Below the pieces are notes generated by a model. The model made no database searches, was not told the origin of the DNA, and saw only the letters and a list, made by a program, of their open reading frames with translations. This document shows, in pieces, positions 56,124 to 56,737 of a stretch of DNA of 56,737 nt (position 1 is its first letter; every line of letters begins with the position of its first letter). Location: NCBI GenBank assembly GCA_036276115.1, contig DATBEM010000099.1:1-56737 (forward strand). The letters are read 5' to 3'. The DNA comes from Trebonia sp036276115. GTDB lineage: Bacteria > Actinomycetota > Actinomycetes > Streptosporangiales > Streptosporangiaceae. The translations under genes were made by a program, and so were the position numbers.

Positions 56124-56737
56124 CGGCGGCACCGAGCCGGAAGAAGGCCAGGTCATGGCGCTGGCCGTCGAGGCCGAGACCGCTTTCGGGGGCCAGCGCC
56201 TGGCGGATGTGGATGTCCAGGTGCAGGGGGCCGCCCGCGTCGTGGCCGCAGGTGCAGCGGAAGGCCAGCGGAGGCTCGCTGCTCTCGCGGGCCGCCTCGG
56301 CGTGGACGACGCCCGCCGGGTCCCGGTCGTCGGCCGGGATGAACGCCTCCGACAGGTGAACGTAGGCCTCGTCGGCGGTCGCGGCGACGTAGCCGCAGGA
56401 GCAAGTCTGCACGGGGGTTCCTTCCGGACTGCCGTCGACTGGACGCATGTGTGATTCCAGTCGACGGCAATCCTGCGGCGGGACGGTGATGGCTGTTGCT
56501 GACGGGGCAGGCGGTACGGAGTCGGCGTCGGTAGCTCCCTCCAGGAGCGCCCAGACGACCTTGCCGCCATAGGGGCCGGGCGGGTTGTACCAGTGCCAGC
56601 AGGTCGCGAGCGCGCCCACGATCAGCAGGCCGCGCCCGTTTTCCTCCTCGTCCTCCGGTAGCCCGGGAGCGAGGACGGGCGGCGACAGCACCCCGTCCCA
56701 CACCAGGACCAGCAGCCGGGAGGCGTCGGCCAGCAGC
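56116..56737 (-). CDS. HATPase (anti-sigma/RsbW-type) protein, N-terminus outside window, with Cys-rich tail
   Basis: The frame is open through the right edge, so the N-terminal part is missing. The visible start LADASRLLVLVWDG and the segment PGLPEDEEENGRGLLIVGAL, then YGGKVVWALLEG, match the end of actinobacterial HATPase_c_2 regulatory proteins. The normal end is followed by ~130 extra residues with two similar units, TCSCGYVAATADEAYVHLSEAF and CTCGHDAGGPLHLDIHIRQAL, each CxCG then a spaced His, likely metal-binding. The junction carries an 18-bp inverted repeat (56426-56473) around an in-frame ATG (56448), so the tail could be a separate gene. Linked XRE and DUF6879 genes fit a WhiJ-type cluster. 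Confidence 0.65.
   Translation of the reverse strand, partial: LLADASRLLVLVWDGVLSPPVLAPGLPEDEEENGRGLLIVGALATCWHWYNPPGPYGGKVVWALLEGATDADSVPPAPSATAITVPPQDCRRLESHMRPVDGSPEGTPVQTCSCGYVAATADEAYVHLSEAFIPADDRDPAGVVHAEAARESSEPPLAFRCTCGHDAGGPLHLDIHIRQALAPESGLGLDGQRHDLAFFRLGAADA
56426..56473. repeat. 18-bp inverted repeat inside the HATPase reading frame
   Basis: GCCGTCGACTGGA (56431-56443) and TCCAGTCGACGGC (56456-56468) are perfectly complementary with a 12-base loop; pairing extends outward to 56426 and 56473 with one mismatch. It falls between the HATPase core and the Cys-rich tail and could act as a terminator, a recombination remnant or an mRNA structure around the ATG in the loop. Confidence 0.8.

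Noticed and set aside
1..56737. tRNA or rRNA genes, integrase-flanked island, insertion sequences
   Set aside because: Reading both strands I saw no tRNA-like cloverleaf, no rRNA segment, no transposase gene and no attachment-site duplication; the only tyrosine recombinase is XerC in its housekeeping position.

Overview
The window is GC-rich chromosomal DNA from a filamentous-type actinomycete. GTG starts are frequent, coding regions have very high third-position GC, and the order coaD-DUF177-rpmF-rnc-mutM-smc-ftsY-glnB-glnD-ffh, then rpsP-KH-rimM-trmD-rplS-lepB-lepB-rnhB-DUF2469, then rpsB-tsf-frr-cdsA-rlmN is the conserved actinobacterial core. Tat lipoproteins, a DUF2469 gene and an XRE/DUF6879/HATPase cluster fit this. 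I cannot name the genus from sequence alone.

Bases 1-15080 hold housekeeping genes on the plus strand: the end of coaD, DUF177, L32, RNase III, a MutM with a large repetitive insertion, a small coiled-coil protein, SMC, FtsY, PII with its modifying enzyme GlnD, and Ffh. Bases 15115-22888 interrupt the usual ffh-rpsP neighbourhood with an ATP-dependent DNA ligase, a lipoprotein polysaccharide deacetylase and a five-gene branched-chain amino-acid-type ABC transporter operon. Bases 23633-30211 return to the core: ribosomal proteins S16 and L19, tRNA and rRNA maturation factors, two tandem signal peptidases, RNase HII and DUF2469. A GH65 disaccharide phosphorylase with its beta-phosphoglucomutase follows (30262-33490). 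The competence and recombination module yraN-comM-dprA then runs on the minus strand and its last gene overlaps the GH65 gene tail to tail. XerC-type recombinase, S2, EF-Ts, RRF and CdsA follow; pyrH, normally between tsf and frr, is absent and a terminator occupies the gap.

From 42115 to the end the content is more accessory: a 59-residue membrane protein, a SUFU-domain protein, RlmN, a hexapeptide-repeat acyltransferase, an L,D-transpeptidase, an M50-like membrane protease with an S10 carboxypeptidase, a metallophosphoesterase, a secreted thaumatin-like protein and, divergent from it, a one-piece transmembrane protein joining an ECF sigma factor, an HxxxCxxC anti-sigma-like motif, a membrane segment and an extracellular GH128/Asl1-like glycoside hydrolase domain. 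The last 3.4 kb holds DUF6879, a cutA gene broken by one amber codon, an XRE regulator and a partial HATPase protein with a Cys-rich tail.

The strongest candidate for an undescribed system is the divergent pair at 49847-53156. A sigma factor whose outer domain looks like a beta-1,3-glucanase faces a thaumatin-like protein, a fold also linked to beta-1,3-glucan. A dyad lies in their shared promoter, suggesting a glucan (fungal wall) sensing and response unit. A second theme is short tandem repeats of 15-21 bp: in frame inside mutM, smc, lepB and rpsB, and as two non-coding arrays near smc and rlmN.
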